From DATLZU01 sp035573855 (lineage in GTDB: Bacteria > Nitrospirota > Nitrospiria > Nitrospirales > Nitrospiraceae): 64,000 nucleotides of DNA. Positions 8,225 through 17,104 of the stretch are shown in pieces. The number at the start of each line of letters is the position of its first letter. The stretch's first letter is position 1. The stretch is from assembly GCA_035573855.1 (NCBI GenBank), contig DATLZU010000020.1, positions 33,387 to 97,386 on the forward strand, given 5' to 3'. The position numbers and the translations under genes were made by a program. The notes beneath the pieces were generated by a model. That model was not told the origin of the DNA. It ran no database searches and saw only the letters and a program-made list of their open reading frames with translations.

Positions 8225-8984
8225 GGCTTTCGGCGGAGACGGTGATCGGCGAAACGGCCGGTTCTTGCTCTTCGTGTCGAGCGGGCGGGAGGGTGGCCGG
8301 AAGCTGCGGTCCCGGCGACCGCGGGAGGAACAAGTTCAGCAACGCAATGAAAAAACTCCCGCCGACCAGCATCGCGCTGGTGGTACGGATGGTTCTGGTC
8401 CCCTCGTCGCGCATATCTTTGGCGACGTCCGCGACGGTTTCGATGAGTCGATCCAACGCCAGGCTGACTTGGATCATCTTGGGACCGGAATTGTCCGCAG
8501 CGTGGATTTCGGCTTTACGGCGGAGCTCGGCCGCTTCCTTGGCAGAGGGGGCGTTCCATTCCTGCGTCAGCAGTTGAATCGTCAAGCTGGCTGCGGAGAA
8601 ATATTGGTCGAGACTGTCGCGGACCGCTTGGAGGTCACGCGGCTCGCTGCGGCCGCTGCGCGAGACCCGCAAGCTCGCGGCGGCGTAACGGTCGATAGCG
8701 TGTTGGATGCGGGCCCGTTGATACGGCAGGGACTCCGTAATGCGCTCGAATTCCTTCTTGTTGGGGGCTTCGAGGGCGCGAATGATCGTATTCCGGTACC
8801 GCATCACATCGGCGGAGATATGAGCCAGGTCGGCCGCGCCGAGTGTGTATTCGGTGTACATGACGCGCAGGTCTTGGTCGACCTGGCTCAATGCCTGGCC
8901 GCTGACCCAGCCAAGCCCCGCGATCAGCGCGCTGATTAAAAGTTGCGACCCGCTGGGCCATGTGATGCGAAACCGACCAAGCAT
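8199..8984 (-). CDS. Membrane protein with a four-helix-bundle sensor-like domain
   Basis: A 261-residue protein with a transmembrane helix near residues 11-30, a mostly helical external region of about 160 residues, a second transmembrane helix near residues 198-218 and a proline-rich tail. This layout resembles the 4HB_MCP sensor module of chemoreceptors, but no HAMP or signalling domain follows. The start at 8984 is chosen for its GGGAGG site; the frame is open to 9203, but that part is a relic of another gene. It is the last member of a minus-strand cluster with HlyD, TolC and ABC genes. Its role is unknown. Confidence 0.6.
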   Translation of the reverse strand: MLGRFRITWPSGSQLLISALIAGLGWVSGQALSQVDQDLRVMYTEYTLGAADLAHISADVMRYRNTIIRALEAPNKKEFERITESLPYQRARIQHAIDRYAAASLRVSRSGRSEPRDLQAVRDSLDQYFSAASLTIQLLTQEWNAPSAKEAAELRRKAEIHAADNSGPKMIQVSLALDRLIETVADVAKDMRDEGTRTIRTTSAMLVGGSFFIALLNLFLPRSPGPQLPATLPPARHEEQEPAVSPITVSAESPSSVSRSD

Positions 8985-9039
8985 GGTTCGCCTCCCTCTC
9001 CCGTAGGGCGGCCTCGCCGAGCCGGGAGCGCATGCGAGC

Positions 9040-9260
9040 CAGTCTAGCAAATTCGATCCTGGAAAGGAATCGCCGTGCGCCGCCCTTCGGCCCGTTGTCG
9101 GGCAGTATGATACGGCGTCCGCCCGTGCGGCCAATGCGAAGGCCGACGACGTGTTTCCGGCGCTGTTGCCGGAGAAGCCGATGATGTTCTCGCCGGGAGC
9201 CACCCCGCACTGATCACCACCGCGGCCGCAACGAACTGACCGAGCGTGACGCCCACGGCC
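9040..9260 (-). pseudogene. Relic of a second ABC exporter gene
   Basis: Directly after the stop of the ABC gene, the minus strand encodes VTLGQFVAAAVVIS, which mirrors LTLGQLVAAEVVVG in the intact ABC protein. In another frame it then encodes PGENIIGFSGNSAGNTSSAF, which mirrors PGEKVGIYATSTIAKTT, the Walker A region of the same protein. The segment between these two parts is missing. This is best explained as the remains of a tandem paralogue with a large deletion and frameshift. The relic P-loop keeps glycines but has Asn where Lys is expected. Confidence 0.55.
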
Positions 9261-10931
9261 TCAGTCCAGCACGATGCGGCGATCCACGTAGGGGGTGAGG
9301 TCGGGATCGTTAGAGACGAAGATAACCGACCAGGGTTCTTCCTTTGAGCACAACCGCCGCAGAATCGTTTCCCGGATGGCTGGTTGCATGTTGTGCAGCA
9401 TCCCGTCGAAAATCAGAATTTGCGGCCTCGACAGGATCGCGCGGGCGACCAGGATACGGAGAATGTGGGTCGGGGCGAGGATCATGCCGGGAGCCCGAAC
9501 GTGGGTCTTGAGCCCCAGCGGGAGGGCGTCCACTTCTTCTTCCAGCTCGGCGAACCGCAGGGCCCACCGCACATCGCTGTAGGGGATACCGGTGCGGCCC
9601 AGAACGATATTCTCTTCCAGTGTCCCTTCGAACAGCGAGAGTTGGGAATCGAGCACGAACCCGCGGCATTTGTTGATCGTCTCCAAATCAAGGTGGCGTA
9701 GATCGACGCCGTTGTAGCGGATCACGCCGGCGCTCGGGGGGTCGAGACCGGCGAGAACCCGCGCCAGCGTCGTCTTGGCGATAGTGCTGGTCGCGTAGAT
9801 GCCGACCTTCTCTCCCGGCGTCACCTCGAGGTTGAAGCGTTGGAAGATCGGTGCCGCGTCCGCGTGATGGACGTAAGTCAAATCCTTGCAGGTCACCCGA
9901 ATGCCGTGAATCGTCGGATCGGGCAGCGGCACGGACAACATCGCCGTACTGACGTCCTTGGGCAAGGAGAAAAGAAAGTCCAGCTCGTGCAGGGCAGTGA
10001 AGAAGTAGAAGATGTGGCCCATGCGTTTGACGACGGCGTCGAAGTTCAGCAGCAACGTGCCGACGACGACCTCGGCGGCGACCAACTGGCCTAACGTCAG
10101 TTGGCCGATCGAAAGCAGCCAGCCGGCTGTAGCAATGAGCCCGCTGTGTCCCAACGCCTGCCACCCGACGGAGCCGAGATACTGCCGCATCAGAACATGA
10201 AAGCGCGTGCGTCTTGCAGCGACATAGGCGTTGACCAGTTCATCGGTTTTCTTAATCAGCAACGGTTCGCTGACGGTCGATTTGAAATGCAGCAGGTTGT
10301 AGGCGATCTCCTGCATCCAATGCAGCGTGTCGTATTTGGCGTGGGACATCTGGATCGTCGCCCGCAGGCCTCCGTGGCTGAGCAGGAATATGATCACGCA
10401 GAAACCGGCGAGGAGCACGGCGTTGAACAGCAAGAAGTACGGATGGTAGAAGACCAGGATCGTCATGCCGATGGCGCCTCCGACGACGACATTGACGACG
10501 TCGATCAGGAGCACCGAAAGGGCGCGCTGCATCAGCACTGTCTCCAAAAAATAGTTCGCGTACCGCGGCTGGAAGCCCTGGGATTTGAGGCGAGGCAGGT
10601 GCTCGGTCATCGCCACAGCAACGCGCGCAAAAATTCGACGCTCCAAGATCTCGACGGCGAAAAACTGCAATGCACGGAAGGCGCCGACAAACAACAGCAC
10701 CAGCACCATAATGGCGGCTAGTGTCACGATCGTGATCGGCTGTATCGCGAACGCGAAGGTGTTGACCAGCTCTTGGACGGTTAACGGGACGATGAGCGAA
10801 AAGAGCCCGATCGCCAGCGAATAGGATCCGAGCAGGCCGAGCACCCGGCGTTCCAGGCGTAGGAGCAGTCCGAGACGGCCGAGCATCGACTGGAGCGTGA
10901 GAGGATGGCTGTCGGAGCGGTTGGGATCCAT
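9261..10931 (-). CDS. ABC exporter-like protein with a degenerate ATPase domain
   Basis: A 556-residue protein with the layout of a type-1 secretion ABC exporter: about five or six transmembrane helices in residues 30-330 and a nucleotide-binding domain from about 350. The domain aligns well but the catalytic motifs are gone. Walker A is YATSTIAKTT (residues 379-388; all three glycines replaced, Lys386 kept), the signature is LAPTH in place of LSGGQ, Walker B ends DG in place of DE, and the switch His is Asn (SND). It may bind nucleotide weakly but should not hydrolyse it by the usual mechanism. HlyD and TolC genes lie upstream, so it probably serves an export complex. Confidence 0.85.
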   Translation of the reverse strand: MDPNRSDSHPLTLQSMLGRLGLLLRLERRVLGLLGSYSLAIGLFSLIVPLTVQELVNTFAFAIQPITIVTLAAIMVLVLLFVGAFRALQFFAVEILERRIFARVAVAMTEHLPRLKSQGFQPRYANYFLETVLMQRALSVLLIDVVNVVVGGAIGMTILVFYHPYFLLFNAVLLAGFCVIIFLLSHGGLRATIQMSHAKYDTLHWMQEIAYNLLHFKSTVSEPLLIKKTDELVNAYVAARRTRFHVLMRQYLGSVGWQALGHSGLIATAGWLLSIGQLTLGQLVAAEVVVGTLLLNFDAVVKRMGHIFYFFTALHELDFLFSLPKDVSTAMLSVPLPDPTIHGIRVTCKDLTYVHHADAAPIFQRFNLEVTPGEKVGIYATSTIAKTTLARVLAGLDPPSAGVIRYNGVDLRHLDLETINKCRGFVLDSQLSLFEGTLEENIVLGRTGIPYSDVRWALRFAELEEEVDALPLGLKTHVRAPGMILAPTHILRILVARAILSRPQILIFDGMLHNMQPAIRETILRRLCSKEEPWSVIFVSNDPDLTPYVDRRIVLD

Positions 10932-11075
10932 GCCCTCGCTCGCTGGCAGGTACTCACCAGGCTGGAAGACCGATCACCAGCAGATGCCGGATCATCGCCC
11001 TTTCGCCCGGTTGGGCGGCCGAACAATTCCCTAACCGTATCAAAGCACGAAGGAAAATGCCACTGCCTTCGGCGA

Positions 11076-12557
11076 TCATTCCCGCGCCCGGTAGGTCACC
11101 GGCACGGCCGACGGTTCGCTCTTGGCCCACGCGCCGATCGCCCATTGATAAAAGGCCAAGGCCTTCTGGTAATCCGCCTTAGCGCGGACGAGTTGATTTT
11201 CCGAGTCCACGGAGTTGCGCTCCCGCAAATTCACGAACAGCACGCTGGTGGCACCCAAGCTGAAACGGAAGCGTTCTCCCTCCTCGAGGGTCTTGGCGAG
11301 CCGCAACGACTCGGCGGCGACGGCGATGCGTTCCTTTGCCCGCTCGATGGCAGACAGCGCGTTATCCACATCCACCACGACCTGCTGTTCGCGGAACTTC
11401 TGGACAAGCACGAGGCGATCCGCCTTCGCTTGCGCTTCCAGTACCTCGCCGCGGCTTCGCCGTTGGAAAATGGGGATGCGGAATTCTGCGCCGAACCTGT
11501 AACCGAGGCCGAGAACGAATTTTTCCGGGGCGCGCGCCGGCTCGGCCGACAGGTCCAAACTGGGCAACAGATTGTTTTTGGCCAATTCCAGATCAATGTT
11601 GTTGAGTTTCGCCTCGATCCCCACTTCCCTGACTTCGGGGCGATCGGCCTTGGCCTGCAATTTATGGGCCTGTACCGTTTCGGGCGGCGGCACGGTAACC
11701 TGCGACGGCAAGTCCGGTGCGCGCTCGGCTGGGGGCGTCACGGGGGCGTGATTTTCCCAGAGAAACATGGACAAACGATATTGTTCCTGCTCGACGGCGC
11801 GCTGGGCGGCGATCCAAATTTCTCTGCGGCGCTGTACCTCCTGATTCGCCTCGACGACATCGAGTGGCGCGACGGCGCCGGCCTTGGCACGTCCCTCCAC
11901 CTGCTTTGCCCGATCCTCCGCGACGCTCAGCGCGCGCTTCTGAATGTCGGCCAGTTTCACGGCGGCGACCCAGTCCCAGTATTGCGTGGCGGCGGCTAGG
12001 AACAGGTCCTGGCGGGTCTGCGAAATCTTGACATCCGCCATCGGGTCGGCCAACTGCGACCGCTGAAGTTCGGCTGCATCGGGATTGATCATCAGGCCGC
12101 GCAGCAATGGGATGAATCCGCCGAGAACGACCTGGTTCCTGCCGTTGTTGAACCCGAGGTCGGGGATTTTCGCGGCGGCCGTGCCGATGACATCCCGAAC
12201 ACCGGCTTGGGCCCGGACCCCGGATTGATGCCGGAATTCCATAACCGTGTCGTTGAAGCCGGCGGTTCTGGTGTCGGTCGTCCCGCTGGGAATGAACCGC
12301 TCGAGCTCCATATCATTGATGAGGATGGGCTCGAAAGCTCCCAGTGCTTTGAGCAACTTGCCTCTGGCGGTCATCTTCTCGGTGCCAGCGCCTTTAAGCA
12401 AGGGATGCGAACGGTCCACCCAGGCCAACACTTCGTCCAACGAGAGCGGAATGGGGGGCAACGGTTTTGACTTAGCCGCGTCGGCGGCGAACGCATGGCT
12501 TGCGGCAGAGCAGGCCGCCACGATGAAGCAAGCGATAACGGCAAACAGATGATTCAT
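11076..12557 (-). CDS. TolC-family outer-membrane efflux protein
   Basis: A 493-residue TolC-type protein with a signal peptide (residues 1-28, AASHAFA then ADAAK). Two outer-membrane-efflux repeats follow, with long coiled-coil helices (residues 170-250 and 380-480) and GLGYRFGAEFRIPIF as the typical strand before the second coil. It would form the outer-membrane channel for the neighbouring HlyD and ABC proteins. The ATG at 12557 is preferred: AAGGAG lies 8 bp upstream, while the GTG at 12566 sits too close to that site. HlyD is 124 bp upstream and ABC 144 bp downstream on the same strand. Confidence 0.87.
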   Translation of the reverse strand: MNHLFAVIACFIVAACSAASHAFAADAAKSKPLPPIPLSLDEVLAWVDRSHPLLKGAGTEKMTARGKLLKALGAFEPILINDMELERFIPSGTTDTRTAGFNDTVMEFRHQSGVRAQAGVRDVIGTAAAKIPDLGFNNGRNQVVLGGFIPLLRGLMINPDAAELQRSQLADPMADVKISQTRQDLFLAAATQYWDWVAAVKLADIQKRALSVAEDRAKQVEGRAKAGAVAPLDVVEANQEVQRRREIWIAAQRAVEQEQYRLSMFLWENHAPVTPPAERAPDLPSQVTVPPPETVQAHKLQAKADRPEVREVGIEAKLNNIDLELAKNNLLPSLDLSAEPARAPEKFVLGLGYRFGAEFRIPIFQRRSRGEVLEAQAKADRLVLVQKFREQQVVVDVDNALSAIERAKERIAVAAESLRLAKTLEEGERFRFSLGATSVLFVNLRERNSVDSENQLVRAKADYQKALAFYQWAIGAWAKSEPSAVPVTYRARE

Positions 12558-12681
12558 CGTGCACACTCCTTTCTGGTTCGGTCTTCACGCATCGGCGCGT
12601 CTGACCCGTATTGCGCTGACGGATCGCCAAGAGAAGCAAAGCGACGCGAACGTCGCGACGGCGAGAGTCCGGGACCGGCGC

Positions 12682-14115
12682 TTATTTGGCACCGCGGCCG
12701 GCCTTGGGCAGAAGCGTATCGATGAGCGTAGGCGGCCGTTCCTGATAATCGGGCGGGAAGAGGTTGAACCGGCGCCACAACTCATACCACAACGGTACCC
12801 GGTTGCAAATCACCCAGCCCATGACCTTGGTGCCGAGACGGACATGTTCCTGCGGGGGCCAGGCGCGATCTTCGGGATCCGGAACAACCCAAAAACGATA
12901 GTTCCCTTTTCCATCGTCCACCTGGTCGATCACTTTGATGACGCCCCCATAGGTGCCGGCCATCAGTTCCGGCCAAGCTGGAAGCGGAATGGCGGGGATA
13001 CCGTAAAACAGGAGCCGCACCTTGCGACCGACATTGAGCAACGGAGCGTCCAGCCCGTCCGCCCACAGTTCGGCTGCCCGGTCTGCAAAGGGCGCAATCC
13101 GCACCAATTTGTCGCCCTGTTTGACTGTTTCGCCGGGTCCCACCTCCGCCATCCGGACGACCGTCCCATCAATTGGCGCAAGAATCCGGCTGGCGATCCT
13201 GCGTTGCGTGGCATTGGAGAGCCGAAGCGTGACATCGGCCAGTTCATTGGCCGCCTTGGCGGCGTCAGCGAAGGCGCCGTCACGGGCCGCCTCGGCATCG
13301 ATGAGGCGTTGAAGCACTTCGGCGCTGACCTGGTCTCGGCCGAAGCTTAACGCTCTCATCGCCTGCTGGGCCGCTTTCAGCGACGCCTGCGCAGCCTGCA
13401 GCTCGGCTTTGCTCGCAATGGCCGCTTGGATCGTCAGTTCGAGCTCTCGCTGGGAGACCAGACCTTTTTCGACGAGCTGGCGATGGCGGTCCACGTTCAG
13501 CTCAGCCGTGTCGACGGCGATCTTGGCGGCGGTCACCTTCTGTTGAGCTTCCCGCACCTTGTTTTCAGCCTCCACCACGCGGGCCTCCGCCGATGGCACC
13601 GCCGCTTTGACCAGGTTTTGCATTTCCTTGATGCGCTTGTCCAACTGCTCGGCCCGTTCCAGTGAGGCCTTACGGGTTTGCTCCAGCGCAACCTTCCGCT
13701 GTTCCAGGAGGGCGAGGAGGTCCGGCGCCATAAAATTCGGGTCCCAGTCGTCCAGCTCGAGAATCAAATCCCCCTGTTTGACGCGCACTCCCTCAAAGAC
13801 GTGCCATTTTTTGATACGCCCTGTGATCTGTGCCTCGATATCCTGCGGCCGTTCATACGGCGAATAGGCGGAGAGCTGGCCGGTGACCGTGATGGTCTGC
13901 GTCCAGGGAACGAAAGCGATGAGCAGGGCAAAGAGCAAGACTAGCTTGATGGCGAGTCGCGAGGAGAACTTCAGTCGTTCGGGAATCTGAACCGCCTCCC
14001 AGGATTGGAGTCTGGAAGAGGTGGCGAGATCGTCGACGGTGATTTCGTCCAAACCGGTGGGTTGATTGACCATCGACTGGACCTTGGATTTCAATCCCTC
14101 TCCCAGGCGCTGCAT
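12682..14115 (-). CDS. HlyD-family membrane fusion protein
   Basis: A 477-residue periplasmic adaptor. One transmembrane helix lies near residues 52-70 (LAIKLVLLFALLIAF), then a biotinyl-lipoyl half-motif (ITGRIKKWHVFEGVRVKQGDLILEL), a coiled coil of about 150 residues rich in Ala, Gln and Glu, the second lipoyl half (RILAPIDGTVVRMAEVGPGETVKQGD, residues about 305-330) and a beta-barrel. It would bridge the inner-membrane ABC protein and TolC. It is the first gene of the minus-strand cluster, and CTCCGA upstream gives a weak ribosome site. The substrate is unknown. Confidence 0.87.
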   Translation of the reverse strand: MQRLGEGLKSKVQSMVNQPTGLDEITVDDLATSSRLQSWEAVQIPERLKFSSRLAIKLVLLFALLIAFVPWTQTITVTGQLSAYSPYERPQDIEAQITGRIKKWHVFEGVRVKQGDLILELDDWDPNFMAPDLLALLEQRKVALEQTRKASLERAEQLDKRIKEMQNLVKAAVPSAEARVVEAENKVREAQQKVTAAKIAVDTAELNVDRHRQLVEKGLVSQRELELTIQAAIASKAELQAAQASLKAAQQAMRALSFGRDQVSAEVLQRLIDAEAARDGAFADAAKAANELADVTLRLSNATQRRIASRILAPIDGTVVRMAEVGPGETVKQGDKLVRIAPFADRAAELWADGLDAPLLNVGRKVRLLFYGIPAIPLPAWPELMAGTYGGVIKVIDQVDDGKGNYRFWVVPDPEDRAWPPQEHVRLGTKVMGWVICNRVPLWYELWRRFNLFPPDYQERPPTLIDTLLPKAGRGAK

Positions 14116-14356
14116 CGCGACCTCCGATGATCGGGATGGAAGGCAGGTGTATCATAAAAGAATCCGGTTCATGGGGTCAAACAGCGTCGGCATTCTTCAC
14201 ATTTTCACATCCACCTCGCGCGTACCTTGACCCTCTCTCTCGGAACGGCTAATGTGGCCATGGCTTAGTCGTTGCGGGCCGCGACATTCCGGTGAGACAG
14301 GGGGGAATGGTCGCGCACACATTCACGGCCTGGTTGAGAGCGGTGGAGGAAAGTCT

Positions 14357-14920
14357 ATGGGGGGGTCGCGCGAACGCCTGTCGAGGAACGGCAAGGGACG
14401 CATCCGGCCGCTGGTCGGGGTGCTTGGAGGGAGCAAGAGCGACTTTCCGATCCTGGAAAAGGCCGTCGCGGTCCTCACCGACTTGGGTGTGCCGAACGAG
14501 CTGCTGGTCGTCTCGGCTCACCGCACGCCCGATCGCCTCTTCGCCTATGCCGAACAGGCGGCGAGCCGCGGCATCGAGGTGATCATTGCCGGCGCAGGAG
14601 GTGCCGCCCATCTGCCGGGGATGCTGGCGGCCAAAACTCACCTGCCGGTCATCGGCGTGCCGATTCCCACAGAACATTTGGGAGGTCTGGACTCGCTCCT
14701 CTCCATCGTGCAAATGCCGCGAGGGGTGCCGGTCGCGACTGTGGCCATTGGCGGGGCCGAAAATGCGGGCCTCCTGGCCGCGCAGATCCTCGCGGGGCGG
14801 TATCCGGCCATCCGCCAACGCCTGCAACGGTTCCGCGCCGAACAGACGCGCGCGGTCCTCGCGTCCCAGGGACCCTTATCGACTCCGTCGACGCGGACGG
14901 CGAAAACACGCAAGACGTGA
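14357..14920 (+). CDS. purE: N5-carboxyaminoimidazole ribonucleotide mutase
   Basis: A 187-residue PurE. Class I motifs are visible: GGSKSDFP at the phosphate site, SAHRTPDRLF with the key His, GAGGAAHLPGMLAA and PVIGVP. It rearranges N5-CAIR to CAIR in purine synthesis. The ATG at 14357 follows GGAGGAAAG at good spacing; the frame is open to 14252 but has no better site. Its stop overlaps the GTG of purK (GTGA), so the two are coupled. The last 20 residues (STPSTRTAKTRKT) are a basic tail not needed for the fold. Confidence 0.92.
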   Translation: MGGSRERLSRNGKGRIRPLVGVLGGSKSDFPILEKAVAVLTDLGVPNELLVVSAHRTPDRLFAYAEQAASRGIEVIIAGAGGAAHLPGMLAAKTHLPVIGVPIPTEHLGGLDSLLSIVQMPRGVPVATVAIGGAENAGLLAAQILAGRYPAIRQRLQRFRAEQTRAVLASQGPLSTPSTRTAKTRKT

Positions 14921-16098
14921 CCGTGGTGCCGATCGAATCCGGTTCTGTGTTGGGTGTTCTCGGCGGAGGGCAGCTGGGCGCTATGTTCGCCCAGGCCGCC
15001 CGTCGTCTCGGTTATCATGTCGCCGTCTGGGACCCAGATGCCGAGGCCCCTGCCCATCGGAACGCCGACCACATCTTCGTCACCCCGTTTACCGATCTTC
15101 TCACCCCGGCGCGGTTTTCCGATCTGGTCCGCGCGGCCACGTATGAGTGGGAAAACGTGCCGGCGACTCTGTGCGAGGTTTTGGAACGCAAGATCCCGGT
15201 TCGGCCGTGCAGTCGAATCTTGCGGTTGATCCAGGATCGGTTGACGCAAAAGGAATTTTTGGCCACCCGCGGACTTCCCGTGCCGGCGTTTCGCCCGATC
15301 TGGTCGCCCGACGAATTGCCGTTGGCGGCGGAAGAGGTGGGCTATCCCTGTCTCTGCAAGATGGCGACGTTCGGCTACGATGGGAAAGGCCAATGGCAGA
15401 TCCAGAATCGGGACGAAATGGAGATGCTGCGCCAGAGGCTCCGGGAGACCGCGCGAGACGGCAGCCGATGGATTGTCGAACCGTTTCTGCGTTTCGAACG
15501 GGAACTATCGGTGCTGGTTGTGCGCGGAGCGGATGGAGGCCGCCGTCTCTATCCGGTCGTGGAGAACATCCACGAAGCCGGCATCCTGCGGACCACCCGC
15601 GTGCCGGCCTCGGTGGAACACGGGATTGCGGAGCGTGCCGCGGCGCTGGCCGAAAAGGTCGTTGAAGCCCTCGACGGAATCGGAGTGTTCTGTACAGAGC
15701 TCTTCCTCATGCCGGACGGCCGACTCCTGATCAACGAAGTGGCGCCGCGGCCGCACAATTCCGGCCATTACACGCTCGACGCGTGCACGGTATCGCAGTT
15801 CGAACAGCAGGTGCGCGCGCTGTGCGGTCTGCCGCTTGGAGAAGTCCGTCTGCTGAGCCCCGCCGTGATGGTCAATCTCATTGGCGACGATGTGCTACAG
15901 GTCGGCGCAGGAACGGGACAAGTGGAATTGTTCGGGACGGCAGGCGCGGCGCTGCATCTCTACGGAAAGCGAGTGGTCCGTCCCGGCCGCAAGATGGGCC
16001 ATGTCACGTTTCTGGCTGAAAAGCCGGAGGAAGCGTGGAAAGCCGCCATGGCGTTTCGCCGCAAGCTTGCTAGCCGTCCCCTGCCATCGCCGTTTTGA
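14917..16098 (+). CDS. purK: N5-carboxyaminoimidazole ribonucleotide synthase
   Basis: A 393-residue ATP-grasp enzyme that makes N5-CAIR from AIR, bicarbonate and ATP. It shows GVLGGGQLGAMFAQAARRLGY at the N-terminus, YEWENVP, the ATP-grasp segment CLCKMATFGYDGKGQ, FLRFERELSV and the metal-binding FLMPDGRLLINEVAPRPHNSGHYT. The C-terminus has the usual LYGKRVVRPGRKMGHVT block. It starts with GTG inside the purE stop codon. PurE and PurK act one after the other in purine synthesis. Confidence 0.92.
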   Translation: MTVVPIESGSVLGVLGGGQLGAMFAQAARRLGYHVAVWDPDAEAPAHRNADHIFVTPFTDLLTPARFSDLVRAATYEWENVPATLCEVLERKIPVRPCSRILRLIQDRLTQKEFLATRGLPVPAFRPIWSPDELPLAAEEVGYPCLCKMATFGYDGKGQWQIQNRDEMEMLRQRLRETARDGSRWIVEPFLRFERELSVLVVRGADGGRRLYPVVENIHEAGILRTTRVPASVEHGIAERAAALAEKVVEALDGIGVFCTELFLMPDGRLLINEVAPRPHNSGHYTLDACTVSQFEQQVRALCGLPLGEVRLLSPAVMVNLIGDDVLQVGAGTGQVELFGTAGAALHLYGKRVVRPGRKMGHVTFLAEKPEEAWKAAMAFRRKLASRPLPSPF

Positions 16099-16323
16099 CC
16101 TTAGCGAGCAGACGACGCTGCCACCGGTTGCAGGATTGTTTGCAGGCACTGAGCGCGAAAGGCACTGAAACGATCCCACCGGACGAAGACGACGGCGTGC
16201 GGAAGACGCTCGCGTTCGCGACCTGAGCCAGCCTCGCGCTCGCGCTTGGTCGCGGCGTCTCCGGCAAGCGTTATTGGCGGGTTGGAAACTCGCGGGAGCC
16301 GTCTATCCGGATTTCTCCGCCGC

Positions 16324-17046
16324 TTACCAGTCTTCGTATCGCCAGGATCGATGCCGGCGCGGAGCAAACAACCGGACATTCCGACGTTTGAAAATTCCAA
16401 TCAGGGCCATGCCCGCGAGAAACCCGCCGATGTGCGCGAAAAAAGCGACCCCGCCGCCCTGCCGTCCGAGGCTGAGCCAGCCGCTCAGCGCCTGCAGCAC
16501 GAACCAAAAGCCGAGGACGAACCCCGCCGGCACATACATCATGCGCGAGAACAACCCCAGCGGAATGAGCACCAGCACCTGCGCGCGGGGAAACAAGAGC
16601 AGATAGGCGCCCAGCACACCGGAGATCGCCCCGCTCGCGCCGACCATTGGGATGGTGGAAGACGGATCGATCAGTGCGTGGCTCACGGCGGCGAGAACTC
16701 CGCAGGTCACGTAGAAGATCGCGAACCGGACGTGTCCCATGACGTCTTCGACGTTATTGCCGAAAATCCACAGATACAGCATGTTGCCGATCAGATGCAT
16801 CCATCCTCCGTGCAGGAACATGCTGGTCAGCAGCGAGAGCGAAGGGGGGACGGCCGTCACCTCCTGCGGAAGCGACGCATGGCCGAACACCACAGCCGGA
16901 ATGGCGCCGTACGCGTAAATAAAAGCCTCGCCCGGGCCGGCCGGCAGGGAGGCTTGGTAGAGGAACACCGCGACACAGGCGGCGATGAGCGACACCGTGA
17001 CGATCGGTGTGATTTCGGTGGGATTGTCGTCGTGCAGCGGGATCAT
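16324..17046 (-). CDS. Rhomboid-family intramembrane serine protease
   Basis: A 240-residue membrane protein with six or so transmembrane helices. The catalytic Ser is in GASGAISG (about residue 138) and the catalytic His in FFAHIGGFLAG (about residue 205). The HGGWMHLIGNMLYLWIFG block is typical of rhomboids. It cleaves transmembrane helices of partner proteins in the inner membrane; targets are unknown. The C-terminus is short and basic. It is convergent with purK; the 225 bp between them holds nothing I can identify. Confidence 0.88.
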   Translation of the reverse strand: MIPLHDDNPTEITPIVTVSLIAACVAVFLYQASLPAGPGEAFIYAYGAIPAVVFGHASLPQEVTAVPPSLSLLTSMFLHGGWMHLIGNMLYLWIFGNNVEDVMGHVRFAIFYVTCGVLAAVSHALIDPSSTIPMVGASGAISGVLGAYLLLFPRAQVLVLIPLGLFSRMMYVPAGFVLGFWFVLQALSGWLSLGRQGGGVAFFAHIGGFLAGMALIGIFKRRNVRLFAPRRHRSWRYEDW

Positions 17047-17104
17047 GGTCGCGTGTTAGAGACGAAAGCTCAAGGCGAGGGGGTGATCCAGGGCGGTCAT
17101 GGGC

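Noticed and set aside
9044..9256. Intact 70-residue protein
   Set aside because: Its first half matches the ABC protein and the match continues only in another frame, so it is a relic.
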